DNA from: Hahella chejuensis KCTC 2396
GTDB lineage: Bacteria; Pseudomonadota; Gammaproteobacteria; Pseudomonadales; Oleiphilaceae
Assembly (NCBI RefSeq): GCF_000012985.1
Contig: NC_007645.1
Span: 2,510,501 to 2,574,500 of the forward strand
DNA length: 64,000 bases
Direction of reading: 5' to 3'
Shown here: piece by piece, positions 63,748-64,000 of the stretch
Layout of the letters: every line of letters begins with the position of its first letter
Numbering within the stretch: the first letter of the stretch is position 1
Made by a program: the position numbers and the translations under genes
The notes under the pieces: generated by a model
Told to the model about the DNA's origin: nothing
The model's input: only the letters and a program-made list of their open reading frames with translations
Database searches by the model: none

Positions 63748-64000
63748 CTAGATACGCTTTGGTAAAACGTCTTTCAGCTTGTCGTGCATGTCGCGCAGGG
63801 CTTTTTCTGTGGTGGCCCAGTCGATACAGGCGTCGGTGATGGAGACGCCATATTGCAGATCCGCCAGATTGGCGGGGATTGGCTGATTGCCGAAGTTGAT
63901 ATTGCTCTCCACCATCACGCCCACGATGGACTTGTTGCCTTCCATGATCTGATGAGTGATGTCCTGCATGACCAGCGGCTGCAGAGACGCATCCTTGCTG
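63748..64000 (-). CDS. 3-deoxy-7-phosphoheptulonate (DAHP) synthase, partial C-terminus
   Basis: About 84 residues are visible; the gene enters from the right edge. The sequence SKDASLQPLVMQDITHQ, then SIVGVMVESNINFGNQP and YGVSITDACIDWATTEK matches the C-terminus of the AroF/AroG/AroH class I enzymes, ending in PKRI. It makes the first intermediate of the shikimate pathway from PEP and erythrose 4-phosphate. The isozyme and its feedback sensitivity cannot be told from this part. It converges with the UspA gene, and a strong terminator lies between. Confidence 0.93.
   Translation of the reverse strand, partial: SKDASLQPLVMQDITHQIMEGNKSIVGVMVESNINFGNQPIPANLADLQYGVSITDACIDWATTEKALRDMHDKLKDVLPKRI

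Overview
The window looks like chromosome from a marine gammaproteobacterium of moderate to high GC. A Hahella-type organism (Oceanospirillales) is the best guess, because a GH48/GH9 cellulase pair, cyclic-di-GMP and chemotaxis genes, P-domain exoproteases and a dense Gram-negative gene layout occur together. The taxonomic call is inference. No tRNA, rRNA, CRISPR array or complete insertion sequence was seen.

Layout. 0-7.3 kb: the 5' part of a ModE molybdate regulator with a Mo-box, an orphan T6SS-type FHA gene, a chemoreceptor, a decayed GGDEF tail, an HD-GYP phosphodiesterase and an orphan KdpE. 7.3-13.9 kb: a secreted GH9 endoglucanase and GH48 cellobiohydrolase with matching Ig-like/CBM2 tails, preceded by LacI-type palindromes. 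13.9-22.7 kb: a LacI regulator and a divergent sugar or polyol operon (binding protein, ATPase, permease, polyol dehydrogenase, FGGY kinase, transaldolase) with three palindromic operators. 22.7-30.2 kb, minus strand: a MauG-type peroxidase with a YtkA-like partner, an LVIVD-repeat secreted protein and a thermolysin-family protease; the last two share a C-terminal P-domain and have long structured leaders. 31-35 kb: ferredoxin, LysR, DMT exporter and Lrp regulator. 35-38.3 kb: an AT-rich island with REP-like repeats and a complete BamHI-type restriction-modification system (R, C, M, two C-boxes). 38.4-43.6 kb, minus strand: an RND/MMPL transporter, a beta-barrel, a lipoprotein-sorting-like protein and a Dabb-domain protein.

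43.8-56.1 kb, plus strand, is the most unusual part: a tight run of nine genes for a nitroreductase, two Rossmann epimerase-like proteins, a tandem crotonase, a BoxB-like di-iron oxygenase, a flavin-halogenase-like enzyme, a 1099-residue fusion of an FAD oxidoreductase with a benzoate-CoA-ligase-like domain, a SAM methyltransferase and a metallo-beta-lactamase-fold hydrolase. No complete known pathway fits. I read it as an undescribed CoA-thioester-based pathway that activates an aromatic acid, epoxidises or oxygenates it, then processes, methylates and releases it, perhaps for a secondary metabolite.

56-64 kb is housekeeping and accessory: two small unknown proteins, a YegD-type Hsp70 homologue, a DUF6316-like protein, an orphan GlpV-like glycerol-binding protein, a SulP transporter translationally coupled to a tandem universal stress protein, and the 3' end of a DAHP synthase gene that runs off the window.
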